Notes: generated by a model from the sequence alone, not told the origin. A stretch of 43,545 nucleotides of DNA from an uncultured Lachnospiraceae bacterium (GCA_947630005.1 CANRGB010000010.1:1-43545); one strand, 5' to 3'. Shown: positions 27,001 through 33,585, counted from the stretch's first letter. Translations and numbers: made by a program.

Positions 27001-27857
27001 AACGATACGGTCCGGATCAGTTTCCGGTCGGCGTACCAGGGCCAGCTGTACTCATCCGCGGGAGCCAGACTGTCGAGTCCGGTCCAGCTCTTTTTCACGC
27101 TTCCCTTATCAGAGGCAGGCGTCTCCCCTTTCTGAAATACCAGATCTCCGTTTTCATAGAGGAGCGCGCACATGCCTTCTGCTGCCGGTTCTTCCGAAAT
27201 TTCTGCCGGAACATTTTCCGCCGGAATATCCGCACCGGTTTCCGGCAGAATTTCCAGATCCGCAATGTCAGAGACAAAATCCTGCTCCGCATCCGATACC
27301 TCTTCCGTTTCCGCCGCCATCCCGGTCTCTTTTATCTGTTCCGTCTCCACAATCACCAGTTCTCCCGTTTCCGTTTCCGTCTGTATCCCGCCTTCTGTTT
27401 CAATCTGTATCTCACCTGCTGTCTCAGTCTGCGTCCCAGGGGGCATTCCGCCTTCCATTTCCTCTCCGGCAGGCGTCACTGTCCCGGTCACCGGTTCCTC
27501 CGGCACGTCAATCGTCATATCCGCATCGGGGACCGCCTCCGGCGGTACGGGGGACACGTCTTCTATTTCGATCTGCGGCAGCGCTTCCGGCGTTTTTTCC
27601 GTCTCCTGCATCTGCTGCGCCGTACTGTTTTCTGCTTCGTCCGTTTCCTGTATCAGGATTTCCTCCGACCGGCTTTCCGCCTTCTCTGACGCCGTTTCCC
27701 CGCTTTCTTTTGCTGTTCCTTCTGTCTCAGCCAGAATATATTCGGTTTCTTCGCCTTTCGCGGATATATACCAGTCCGGCTGTACCGCAGAACCGGCGGC
27801 AAGCACGGCGGCCATGACCATTGCCGCCGCTCTTTTTACAAAATTCCCACGCCTCAT
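21027..27857 (-). CDS. Giant pilus-associated surface adhesin with VPTG sorting signal
   Basis: A 2276-residue cell-wall protein. Residues 1-34 are a signal peptide; 35-235 are a Glu/Thr-rich stalk; 290-390 hold DUF285/BspA-like repeats (NMFSGCSSL, MNSMFLNCSAL); 450-950 carry about seven InlB-type B repeats (FDGNGG...GWYT, FDANGG...GWF). A large beta-rich middle follows with no assigned family. Near the C-terminus are a DUF11 domain (LTYTLSVVNSGTV) and an FctA-like pilin domain with candidate isopeptide residues (Lys in RVDKTVKG, Glu in YEIEETDG, Asn in SFVNTKNG). The end is VPTG (2241-2244), a hydrophobic span and RKRAR, a pilin-type sorting signal. It probably caps or decorates the pilus. 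Its ATG overlaps the minor pilin stop, so the two are translationally coupled. Confidence 0.9.
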   Translation of the reverse strand: MRRGNFVKRAAAMVMAAVLAAGSAVQPDWYISAKGEETEYILAETEGTAKESGETASEKAESRSEEILIQETDEAENSTAQQMQETEKTPEALPQIEIEDVSPVPPEAVPDADMTIDVPEEPVTGTVTPAGEEMEGGMPPGTQTETAGEIQIETEGGIQTETETGELVIVETEQIKETGMAAETEEVSDAEQDFVSDIADLEILPETGADIPAENVPAEISEEPAAEGMCALLYENGDLVFQKGETPASDKGSVKKSWTGLDSLAPADEYSWPWYADRKLIRTVSFRDAYRPPTARGMFFDCSEMVSFDGKNLDTSSVTTMKNMFSGCSSLAEFEGSSWNTSAVTDMNSMFLNCSALAQIDIRGWDMSRVTAMTNTFRNAPLRRITLGPLCRLLPDALPYTVQTRDPSTGKTYSQTVSWIRGSTGETYTSKELCTGYSGAAMADTYYWKITVSFDGNGGTAVPSSVGTYEGEVLKNLPFAKRKGYLFDGWYTERSGGSRLGPGDPIAQETYYAHWNVSHYTLILRACSEKEEETQAELAYDELYTLPGDLFENGDLKLKSWNTSRDGAGRSFSPGEEVWMLTDEDGGQVILYAQWEDGSGKTKVIFNTQGGEPMDPLPVEPGASYGNVVRNLIPLFEGHTFIAWHVGSPDGPQVKSGDCMGQEDITLFAEWKRNPVITFDMNGEGSETSQKQTAYGGKAGPLPRYFPEDGRVLTGWFTEASGGTEVKPDQAVYEDVTFYAHWGWRPVFDANGGIITKLPEYPVQESEKYQIGALPEVRRDGYTLKGWFLDDGTKAEEGQTLDLSKGAVLTADWEERKTVELTLDPSPWDSAFSAGEAKTFQIYQGQPVGVLPAPKYKPSDGRIFLGWFDQEKRQWTEDMVITEDTVLHAAWSGPAVQVTFDAGEKAEPSRSTLKIPAGTTVNVLPGARKQDYILEGWYTGKDGAGEKLTRETIIEKETTYYARWIPFSLNTADQTSVYTYGAEWGNASNENVDASGDSMVVHPTDNRKQTAMLHIRFEMNLDIGEVTLPEGTVQIRIPKYVWKDWDNKDTGTNNLSDNIPKYPDIRSGMFFSYKEEEDCYLLVNNQPLSGGTGLDAVISYTVSPWDVPGGAMDADGRYLDGYPYYKDKVEVSFSVDEDKDGEAETSVSKELSLEMHTHIRTEPVKKFSAFYYNWQSSWGEKPADADDYFYTCWYLDVDFYNHVNQPGTYEWTEDGQIHDGTVVVLKNPVGAVDNAGHRNTVILRHPISLLRDAPAEGLPLHNEAVLKITWKSGYEMFCKVQADTRVYRDDQYPPGEFDKKRHGYRSGEHPDNKLIVGGQEILVKDEKDVSMDWELEYDGGTQEHPVWDEKTGTYTAKERTIRIRDGLSKDMLYSSGRAQAKYIWEPDTGNIELSDNDYSFVSLELDVWEYDAECRDGLWTDPVLNTDTESIKSFDIYIRRRGSDRLVFWTSVPGTGLKLDESYPDRTIQFPEGTVGFELRHDTSFYQTDIRLRLLAALHPTQRVNGLVTSDMEAGATSLIKNKAHCDVWEKEDGENSPYFSATNYTGPDDAANKAIWELNMSETTQYAWKHTGDKDDIVIDVTRGTQDIPIYIGGWNYNSSGKRKTQMKSGILYDLLPKGTTVDTSTLFGFPIRSNWNAPSHLRKRAPDYDSYSQYSSKLSKSRYNVRFTENWKGSGRTMMVITFSLPDDPETTGAEFFYLLHNTYENILLNGTTVENDLAFVNTSEDRMPPVELSGKQTVIKDAHLYDSLQAEYEGFISYDIASVNYNPVDAYSWGFEKSVKTESDYKGSGEVFPGTAYTYKLMYRQSDSAVSSGIVFYDLLEGGYFAESEDGQQWMESQWHGTFQGIDVQEAAQKLSGKSETVRCAPTVWYATKDRSLFTEADYDLSRTEIWSTAPPEDLSLMTAVAVDCSRSTDGTEFILTGREILNIYIHMRAPEEVQLDTVYTYNEGRVLARKGNVGEPTSLTSDAWVEVIAGEPDLHKESDPASGTPEKPAPLKQNEDLTYTLSVVNSGTVRTMTDIVVEDDIPDGLDIKASEVMVWFDNPKEKMKVSESPRISMTESGRHLEFLISSLSPGETAHIEIPCKVAISEGLLVNTAYVTSVNNVEKQVSSETTYHEVVSHSALRVDKTVKGSLGDKFYPFSFRLKFTGGETELPDTWNCRKGDLEFSVTPDEEGYLTFMLADGESIEFPEVPRGLHYEIEETDGTFMGYEVEAENSSGEIGEEDVQVSFVNTKNGAVPTGAWSGLRGCLILTLSVAAVLFLAIIRKRAREIE

Positions 27858-28579
27858 CGTTTAAACGCTCCTTTCCTGCCTTTTCTGCGGTTCGCCGCCA
27901 CGCTGCCGGAAAGAACCGCGGCCGCGGCGCCGGATACCAGCAGCAGGACGCCGAAAAACACGACCGGCGTCTGATCCAGTGTCCTGACGCTCGTGCCCGG
28001 AACCCCGGAGCCGGTCCCGGAAGAGGGCGACGGTCCGCCTCCTTCCGGTTTTATATCGTCTTTTATTTCAGGCTCCGGATCCCTCCTGCCGGTTTCCGGC
28101 TCCTCTGTTTCCGAAGCAGGGGTTTCCGTCTCCGTCTCTTTTTCATAATACTCCTTCGGCATATTCAGAAACCGTATGGCCGTCTTTTTTTCCTTTCCGT
28201 TCATCTCATATACGACCGGTTCCGCGACAAGCGTCCCGTCGTCGTTTCTGGACACATAGACATCCACAGCGAACGCGGTATCGTCAAAATTATTGCCGCT
28301 GGATCCTTCCTTGTCCTGCAGAACCCGGTAGTGGTACTCTCCGGGTTCCGTAAATTCCATGACAAAATCGCCGCTTTCCGTATTTTTCAAATAGAGCAGT
28401 CCTTCCCGGATCGTTTCCAGAAGCGTATCATCCAGCGTTTCCATTTTTGCTATATACACATCATCATCCCCTTCCGCCTCGCATAAAACAGGTACTTTGA
28501 CTGATACGGCCGCACATGCGGCATCTGCGTAAAAACCGGAAAACGTAAGCGCGAGGACGATCGCCATTATCTTTTTCAT
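27854..28579 (-). CDS. Minor (FctB-like) pilin with noncanonical sorting region
   Basis: A 241-residue secreted protein: signal peptide to about residue 24, one FctA/Spy0128-like domain (about 25-142, with EPGEYHYRVLQDK and AVDVYVSRNDDG), a Glu/Thr/Pro- and Gly/Ser-rich linker, then a C-terminal membrane span and a basic tail. The usual pilin-domain Glu appears to be Gln88 (YRVLQDK), so an internal isopeptide may not form. In place of LPXTG or xPTG there is RTLDQTP before the span, so sortase recognition is uncertain. Start at 28579 has AAGGAGGCCC upstream; longer reading to 28615 is less likely. It may be the basal pilin. Confidence 0.78.
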   Translation of the reverse strand: MKKIMAIVLALTFSGFYADAACAAVSVKVPVLCEAEGDDDVYIAKMETLDDTLLETIREGLLYLKNTESGDFVMEFTEPGEYHYRVLQDKEGSSGNNFDDTAFAVDVYVSRNDDGTLVAEPVVYEMNGKEKKTAIRFLNMPKEYYEKETETETPASETEEPETGRRDPEPEIKDDIKPEGGGPSPSSGTGSGVPGTSVRTLDQTPVVFFGVLLLVSGAAAAVLSGSVAANRRKGRKGAFKR

Positions 28580-28710
28580 AACATGGGCCTCCTTCCAATC
28601 CAGTTCGTGCGGCATGACGCCGGGCAGAAAAACCGCTGCGGAACATCCGTCCCGGCATCATGCGCGCAGAGGAGGACCTGCGTCCTCCCCCGCTTTCGGG
28701 CAGACGCATT

Positions 28711-29925
28711 TTATTTTTCGCGCCGTTTTCTGGTTACGGCCAGTATCCCGGCTCCCGCCGCGGCAGTCAGAGCGGCAAACGGAGCGACCGCCATGGCGAC
28801 GCCGGTCGGGATCACTCCATCCCTGGTGTTGAGATAAGAAGTCTTTATATCGTCTTTCGCGGTGGTCCCGCCCGTCTGATCCTCATATTCCTGCACGCCG
28901 GATCCTGTGGACTTATAATCTTCCTCCGCCTCTGTGACATTGTAGGTGACGCCGGCCGGAAGGCCCCGGATCACGATCTCCTGGCCATGCTGGAGATAAA
29001 ACGTCTGCGTCAGATTTCCGTCTCCGTCAAAGGTCAGCCGCGTGGGATTTGTCTCCCCTTCATACGTATCCAGCGTGGCGGCGTTCGACTGCACCGTACC
29101 GTCCGCGTTTGTGATATCCACATTTATGATGTCGTTTCTGATTCCCCCGGTCAGCGCCACGGTAAACTTGAAATATTTGTCTTTGGACGCCTGATTTCCC
29201 GATACTTCTTTTCGGAAGGTCAGATCCACCGTCTGGTACTCGTTCGTAAATCCCTGTCCTTTTGTCTGGGAGTAGTTTCCTGCCGTTCCGTTTTTGTCGC
29301 CCATCTCGATCTCCGGTTCGTCGTCCTCGGAAGAATGCAGCACATAACTGTTGACCTCCAGCTTTTTTACTCCGTCGGCCCCTGTCACGTCATATACGTA
29401 CACATCAAGGACACGGGTTTTATCTGCGTCGTTTTCAACGGAACGGTTTTCACCTGATTCGGTAATGATATAGCGATAGACGCCCGGTTCTGTAAACCGG
29501 ACCTTTGAGAAATCAAGAACTGCCGATTTTTCGATGTAACTGTCTTTTTCCTTGTCATAGTTTTTGACGAAAGCTCCGCCGTCATTTTTGGTCGGATCAG
29601 AGCTGTCAAAATGAATTTCCTTCTCCGTTTCCGTGCCGACGCCTTTCATTGTCACATTTTCGGCATCGACTCCCGCGAGGACCTCAAACTTCTTTCCCTC
29701 CACATTGTAGGATTTTGCCTTCCCCGCTGAGATCTCATAGGAGAAATTCAGGTCGGGAATCACCGCGTTTTTATCCTGAAGCACATATTTTGTGAACTGC
29801 GTCGTCAGAGTTCCTCCGATCTGATCACTGTAGCCGCTGCCTTCTGCCGCTGCCGGCATGGCAAATGTCAGAGCCGATGCCATAACGGCGGCGGCCAGTC
29901 TTATTTTTTTCCGATTTCTGTTCAT
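28711..29925 (-). CDS. Major pilin with two isopeptide domains and IPTG sorting signal
   Basis: A 404-residue pilin backbone. A signal peptide cleaves near AMPAAA (about residue 27). Two FctA/Spy0128-type domains follow. Candidate isopeptide triads are Lys46 (TKYVL), Glu156 (IITES), Asn228 (GFTNEY) for the first and Lys239 (TFRKEV), Glu332 (VTEAEE), Asn366 (YLNTR) for the second. The C-terminus has IPTG (372-375), a hydrophobic span and RKRREK. The neighbouring class B sortase is expected to cut here and join subunits. The start at 29925 is preferred because GAAAGGAG lies before it; the frame opens ten codons earlier. It is 119 bases after the sortase gene, perhaps allowing its own level of expression. 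Confidence 0.9.
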   Translation of the reverse strand: MNRNRKKIRLAAAVMASALTFAMPAAAEGSGYSDQIGGTLTTQFTKYVLQDKNAVIPDLNFSYEISAGKAKSYNVEGKKFEVLAGVDAENVTMKGVGTETEKEIHFDSSDPTKNDGGAFVKNYDKEKDSYIEKSAVLDFSKVRFTEPGVYRYIITESGENRSVENDADKTRVLDVYVYDVTGADGVKKLEVNSYVLHSSEDDEPEIEMGDKNGTAGNYSQTKGQGFTNEYQTVDLTFRKEVSGNQASKDKYFKFTVALTGGIRNDIINVDITNADGTVQSNAATLDTYEGETNPTRLTFDGDGNLTQTFYLQHGQEIVIRGLPAGVTYNVTEAEEDYKSTGSGVQEYEDQTGGTTAKDDIKTSYLNTRDGVIPTGVAMAVAPFAALTAAAGAGILAVTRKRREK

Positions 29926-30044
29926 AAATTTAAACTCCTTTCTTTGCTTGTTCATCCAGGTCTGCGCCGCAGCGCGCCATGGATGAGAATTTTATGTAAA
30001 TCAATACAGAGTACGCTCGGATCAAAAGCGTCCCGTTCTCCCGC

Positions 30045-30752
30045 TCAGTACGAGCAGAATACGATTGTGCGCTCTGCCGCGTCGGGATATTTGCAGGTGG
30101 ACAGCCCCAGTATCCGGTCCCCCGCCGAGAGGTCAGGTTCCAGACCGGCATTGTAGTACAGCGCCGTCTCCTTTATATAGCGGAACGTCTCCTCAGGATC
30201 CGTCTCGGCCGGGGCAAAAATTTCTTCCGCCGCGGCGTCCGATTCCACAACGGCATAGACTTTCAGCGCGAAGGTTTCCCCTTCAACCGTCAGCGTGCCG
30301 TCCCGATGCGAAGAAAACCATGCCTCGTCCAGATACTGATCCAATGGTCCAAACATCAGCCCTCCTTCCATATGATGGCCATAGATCAGAGAATATCCGT
30401 CGGTAAAATCCGGTGAATTCCTCGCGTCCAGAAAGATGCTCCCCGCCAGGGAATACTCCCCGTACGGATCCTTATTTAAGTATTCTGTATTGTCTTTACC
30501 CTGCATCACAGGACAGTCAATCCCGGCGTCTTTCAGCGTCAGCCACGCGGCCAGGCTGCCCTGTATCTTTTTTTCCGGTTCTTTTTCCGTATCATAACCC
30601 GGCTTGAAATAAAGCAGGCTGTCGTCGGCAGTCCGGCTGTAGATACTGTAACTGTCGTACAGACCATACACGCCTGCCAGAAAACACAGCAGAAACAAAA
30701 GCAGCAGGCTTTTGTCCAGAAGCCGGTCCAGGAAAAAAACTGTTTTTCTCAA
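30045..30752 (-). CDS. srtB: Class B sortase, pilus-assembling
   Basis: A 235-residue membrane enzyme with an N-terminal span (about 15-31) and an outside catalytic domain. It shows the class B features: AGSIFLDARN, the His motif YGHHM (126-127), the Cys motif LSTC (Cys220) and Arg228 in ERTIVF. Class B-like sortases polymerise pili in streptococcal FCT loci, and the xPTG pilins beside it fit that job. The start codon is TTG with AGGAGG eight bases upstream, overlapping the stop of the upstream gene as TTGA, which couples the two. Confidence 0.9.
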   Translation of the reverse strand: MRKTVFFLDRLLDKSLLLLFLLCFLAGVYGLYDSYSIYSRTADDSLLYFKPGYDTEKEPEKKIQGSLAAWLTLKDAGIDCPVMQGKDNTEYLNKDPYGEYSLAGSIFLDARNSPDFTDGYSLIYGHHMEGGLMFGPLDQYLDEAWFSSHRDGTLTVEGETFALKVYAVVESDAAAEEIFAPAETDPEETFRYIKETALYYNAGLEPDLSAGDRILGLSTCKYPDAAERTIVFCSY

Positions 30753-31228
30753 AAGCCACGCCTCCTGCAGAGAAACACCACGCGCCCAAGGATATCCTTT
30801 TCGGCAACGCAGCCGCAGGATCTGCTGTCATCGTCATCGGAACGAAAATCATTCAGGATGAAAAAACTGTTCTCCGGTACGGTCAGAGGATACTTCACCG
30901 CGCTTTCCCGCGCCTGATAAGTCGGATACGCGATATCTTCCGCGGGCTGATATCCGTCCACCGTGTAGCCGCCTCCTTCCGGAAAATTAATCTCCTGTCC
31001 GGCGGCGGCCGCGATCCGTCCGGCGCGCAGCGTTTTGTCGTCCGCGCGGTAGACCACCAGGTTTCCGGTATAATAATCCCCGTTTCTGTATATGACGCAG
31101 AGATCCCCGTCTTTTACGGCCGGGAACATCCGGTTCCCCGTTATGTAGACCGGCCTGAACATCCAGAACCAGCATGCCGCCGCGGCGCTCAGAATGAACG
31201 CTGCTTTCAGCATAAATTTTTTAATCAT
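30749..31228 (-). CDS. SipA-like signal peptidase homologue, catalytic dyad missing
   Basis: A 159-residue protein with an N-terminal membrane span and the fold signature of type I signal peptidase: box B-like GNRMFPAVKDGD, a VVYRADD strand and box D (NDFRSDDDDSRSCGCV), ending with ILGRVV. At the place of the catalytic Ser (GxSMxP) there is Arg33, and at the place of the general-base Lys (KRV) there is Gly70. Both key residues are therefore lost. Streptococcus pyogenes SipA, encoded in the pilus locus and needed for pilus assembly, likewise lacks the dyad. This protein probably acts as an assembly chaperone. It is the first gene of the pilus run; its RBS is weak. Confidence 0.8.
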   Translation of the reverse strand: MIKKFMLKAAFILSAAAACWFWMFRPVYITGNRMFPAVKDGDLCVIYRNGDYYTGNLVVYRADDKTLRAGRIAAAAGQEINFPEGGGYTVDGYQPAEDIAYPTYQARESAVKYPLTVPENSFFILNDFRSDDDDSRSCGCVAEKDILGRVVFLCRRRGF

Positions 31229-31255
31229 ATTTTTTCTCTTTTCAAAAAACTTCTC

Positions 31256-31284
31256 TTTACATTTTTGGATTTATGTGATAGGAT
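31256..31284 (+). promoter_or_regulatory. Promoter of tRNA-Arg
   Basis: TTTACA, 17 bases, TAGGAT on the plus strand, about 18 bases before the tRNA. TATAAA at 31284 is a competing -10 with poorer spacing. Confidence 0.4.
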
Positions 31285-31302
31285 ATAAAAGTATTTCGAT
31301 AT

Positions 31303-31374
31303 GCACCTGTAGCTCAGAGGATAGAGCAGTGGTTTCCGGTACCATGTGCGGGGGTTCGATTCCCTCCAGGTGTG
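31303..31374 (+). tRNA. tRNA-Arg, anticodon CCG
   Basis: A 72-nucleotide cloverleaf. Acceptor stem GCACCTG pairs with CAGGTGT (one G-T), the D stem is GCTC/GAGC, the anticodon stem GTGGT/ACCAT holds the loop TTCCGGT with anticodon CCG, and the T arm is GGGGG-TTCGATT-CCCTC. The discriminator is G and CCA is not encoded; a T-tract follows at once. It reads CGG. It stands alone beside the pilus island, a site type often used for integration, but no att repeat or integrase is seen here. Confidence 0.92.
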
Positions 31375-31419
31375 TTTTTTTATTGCCCCGGCAGAGTTTT
31401 AATTTCCCGATTCGTCCTA

Positions 31420-31504
31420 TGCGCAGACCCGCATATGGGATCAGCTGCTGACCACGGCCATGCCCATGCGGATGATCAGGAGGGAAACTGCCTCCTATCC
31501 GATC
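31420..31504 (-). repeat. Dispersed intergenic repeat, copy E
   Basis: On the minus strand it has AGGAGG..CCTCCT as first hairpin, CCGCAT and ATGCGG as outer stem, TCAGCAGCTGAT, and TCTGCGCATA at the far end, in the family order. The centre has diverged. It ends four bases before the stop codon of the DUF5688 gene. Confidence 0.7.
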
Positions 31505-31507
31505 GGA

Positions 31508-32407
31508 TCATTCTCCCTCCGCGGCGATCATCAGGTTTCTCTTTCCCCGATAATACCGATAGACGGAATCCGAGAGAAATTCCTCCGGCTCGACCTGTGT
31601 CCGGTTCACCTCTTTTACCATCTCCTGAAGTTCCGCGGCCCCCATGTTCAGGGAAACCGGGACAATGATACATTCGTGCACGCTTCCCGGCAGCAGATAG
31701 AAATCCTCCTCCAGAAAACCGGCAATCATCTCAAGAATGTCGTTATAGATCATATTCACCGCCCCGTACATCTTCTGACGGTTCGACAGCACATACATGC
31801 TCTGTTTCTCCTCGTCTTCCTCAGGAATCGAAATCCCTGTTATGCTCCGCAGGATGGACAGCATGCTGCCAAACTCATACGGCAGCAGCACCGGCGTATT
31901 CGCGGCCGCTTTGGCGTAAAGTTCTTCCTCCCCGATTTCCCAGTTTTCCAGATGACTATTCTGTATCAGGATCGAAGCGCTCGAAAAATTGTCCTCATCC
32001 ATCAGATAATAGTAGATGACCGCAAGATCCAGGAACCTCCTGTGCGGAATCATCCGGAGCAGCTTCCGGTTTCTCCGGTAATGGACAACTCGGCAGACGA
32101 TCCTTCCCTTCGCCTTCTCAAAATCGGTGAAGGAATCCATGTCCGGCATTCCCTGCCTTCTGTACCTGCAGATGCAGTCCAGGATCTGATCCGCAATCTG
32201 CCCGACCGGCGTTCCCCTGAGCGCCTGCCGGTAGTAGGGATCAAGGCCGATCGCCGGTGAAACCCGCTCTTCCCGGGACATAACCGAAATGCTGTCCACG
32301 CGCTTTCCGTTATTTTTTATGATCTGGCTGATCCGGATCCTCACCTCCTCCCCTTCTCTTAATCGGATGCAGTCTTCCAGCTGCGTCAGAAAATCCTTAT
32401 ACTTCAA
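31508..32407 (-). CDS. DUF5688 family protein
   Basis: A 299-residue protein of the DUF5688 family, common in Lachnospiraceae and of unknown function. Recognisable features are the N-terminal basic/acidic helix, NNGKRVDSISV, the block PYYRQALRG, MIPHRRFLDLAVIYYYLM, and LPYEFGSMLSIL in the second half. There is no signal peptide or membrane span. The start codon is TTG (32405-32407) with AGAAGGTGAAGG before it; no ATG fits. It looks monocistronic. Confidence 0.75.
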   Translation of the reverse strand: MKYKDFLTQLEDCIRLREGEEVRIRISQIIKNNGKRVDSISVMSREERVSPAIGLDPYYRQALRGTPVGQIADQILDCICRYRRQGMPDMDSFTDFEKAKGRIVCRVVHYRRNRKLLRMIPHRRFLDLAVIYYYLMDEDNFSSASILIQNSHLENWEIGEEELYAKAAANTPVLLPYEFGSMLSILRSITGISIPEEDEEKQSMYVLSNRQKMYGAVNMIYNDILEMIAGFLEEDFYLLPGSVHECIIVPVSLNMGAAELQEMVKEVNRTQVEPEEFLSDSVYRYYRGKRNLMIAAEGE

Positions 32408-32547
32408 CCAACCTTCACCTTCTTACTCTGATCAGAAAAATCTTTGTTGTTCAAACTGCGTCTTAATCTGTTGTTCAATCGTAATCGCCTCCATACTTCA
32501 ATAAAACGGAATTCCATTTCAGCAGAATAAAAATATTTTGGAATAAT

Positions 32548-32582
32548 GTGCAGATATTTGCACTGTGACGAGCAACTTGCTC
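32548..32582 (-). promoter_or_regulatory. Two small palindromes upstream of the DUF5688 gene
   Basis: GTGCA-GATATT-TGCAC (32548-32563) and GAGCAA-C-TTGCTC (32570-32582) lie side by side in an AT-rich stretch about 140 bases before the gene start. They could be operators or a spaced pair of repressor half-sites. The gap from 32408 to 32674 otherwise shows no gene. Confidence 0.25.
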
Positions 32583-32674
32583 ACTGATTTATATCACTTA
32601 CCATATCACATGTTCGCTTATTTTGCAAGTGCTTTTTTGAAAAAATTTTAGAAATTTTTATAAACGAATTAAAA

Positions 32675-32757
32675 TCAGACCGAAGGCGGTTTTTCCTCCT
32701 GACCGCCCGCGCGGTCCAGGTGCTGCGTCAGCAGCTGATTTCCTTACACGGGCCTGC
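32675..32757 (+). repeat. Dispersed intergenic repeat, copy C
   Basis: It contains a degenerate first hairpin, then CGCGGTCCAGG, the inner stem-loop TGCTGCGTCAGCA, GCTGATTTCC and GGGCCTGCG. CGCGGTCC pairs with GGGCCTGCG with one bulged T and one wobble. It is head to tail with copy D. Confidence 0.8.
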
Positions 32758-32760
32758 GAT

Positions 32761-32850
32761 CGAGCAGGAGACGACTTTTCCTCCTGCTCGTCTGCGCGGC
32801 CCAGGTGCTGCGTCAGCAGCTGGTTTCCCTGCCTGGGCCTGCGCATAAAA
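32761..32850 (+). repeat. Dispersed intergenic repeat, copy D (best preserved)
   Basis: First hairpin CGAGCAGGAG/CTCCTGCTCG is a perfect 10 bp. The outer stem pairs TGCGCGGCCCAGG with CCTGGGCCTGCGCA (13 bp, one bulge) and encloses TGCTGCGTCAGCA. I used this copy to define the family. It ends against the efp terminator. Confidence 0.85.
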
Positions 32851-32888
32851 GAAGGCCGATACCGGAAGTCTCCTCCCGCGTATCGGCC
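32846..32888 (-). terminator. Rho-independent terminator of efp
   Basis: GGCCGATAC and GTATCGGCC form a perfect 9-bp stem, followed by TTCTTTTA on the minus strand, about 75 bases past the efp stop. Confidence 0.8.
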
Positions 32889-32963
32889 CATCCAGACATT
32901 TCCAATGACTGTTCAGACAGCTGACTGTCTGCTCCGGATAAATTCACGCGCGCAAAATCCCTG

Positions 32964-33521
32964 TCATACTCTTGACAGATACTCGCCTGTTCTCGTGTCG
33001 ATCTTCAGCACATCGCCCTGCTCGACAAACAGCGGCACATATACGACGGCTCCTGTCTCGACGGTCGCCGGCTTCGTTGCACCTGTCGCCGTATCGCCCT
33101 TGAAGCCCGGCTCTGTTTCCGTCACCTCGAGTTCAACAAAAAGAGGAGGCTCAATCGCGAATACATTGCCGTTGTGAGAACAGATCTTCACCATTTCATT
33201 CTCTTTTACGAACTTCAGAGAATCGCCGATCGCATCCTGGTTCAACGCGATCTGATCGTATGTCTCCGTATTCATGAAATGATAGAGATCGCCGTCGGAA
33301 TAAAGATACTGCATCTCCACACGGTCGATATGCGCGGTCGGGAATTTCTCCGTAGGACGGAAGGATTTCTCAACCACACCGCCGCTGATGATGTTTTTTA
33401 ACTTTGTTCTGACAAATGCAGCACCTTTTCCCGGTTTTACATGCTGAAATTCGATAATCTGATAGATATTGTTGTCCATCTCCAGTGTAATACCGTTCCT
33501 GAAATCGCCTGCTGAAATCAT
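32964..33521 (-). CDS. efp: Translation elongation factor P
   Basis: A 185-residue EF-P with the KOW-like N-terminal domain, the loop [14 protein letters not shown] (Lys in PGKG is the position modified in many bacteria) and the two OB domains ending in [17 protein letters not shown]. It binds the ribosome and relieves stalling at polyproline stretches. No modification enzyme (EpmA or EarP) is in the window. Start: TTTAAGGAGG, then AATAACAAC and ATG. It is a single gene with its own promoter and terminator. Confidence 0.97.
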   Translation of the reverse strand: MISAGDFRNGITLEMDNNIYQIIEFQHVKPGKGAAFVRTKLKNIISGGVVEKSFRPTEKFPTAHIDRVEMQYLYSDGDLYHFMNTETYDQIALNQDAIGDSLKFVKENEMVKICSHNGNVFAIEPPLFVELEVTETEPGFKGDTATGATKPATVETGAVVYVPLFVEQGDVLKIDTRTGEYLSRV

Positions 33522-33585
33522 GTTGTTATTCCTCCTTAAATTATCCGTTCAGGATTTTCTTTCTCGAAACACATCAATCTTTTTT

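Noticed and set aside
27224-27248. LPETG motif near residue 204 of the adhesin
   Set aside because: It lies in the N-terminal Glu/Thr-rich stalk with no following membrane span or basic tail, so it is not a sorting signal; VPTG at 2241 is.
27172-27864. Ser/Val-rich plus-strand open frame
   Set aside because: It mirrors the Glu/Thr-rich stalk of the adhesin on the opposite strand.
31303-31502. Integration site at the tRNA-Arg gene
   Set aside because: No direct copy of the tRNA 3' end, integrase or excisionase gene was found in the window, so an island boundary is not supported.
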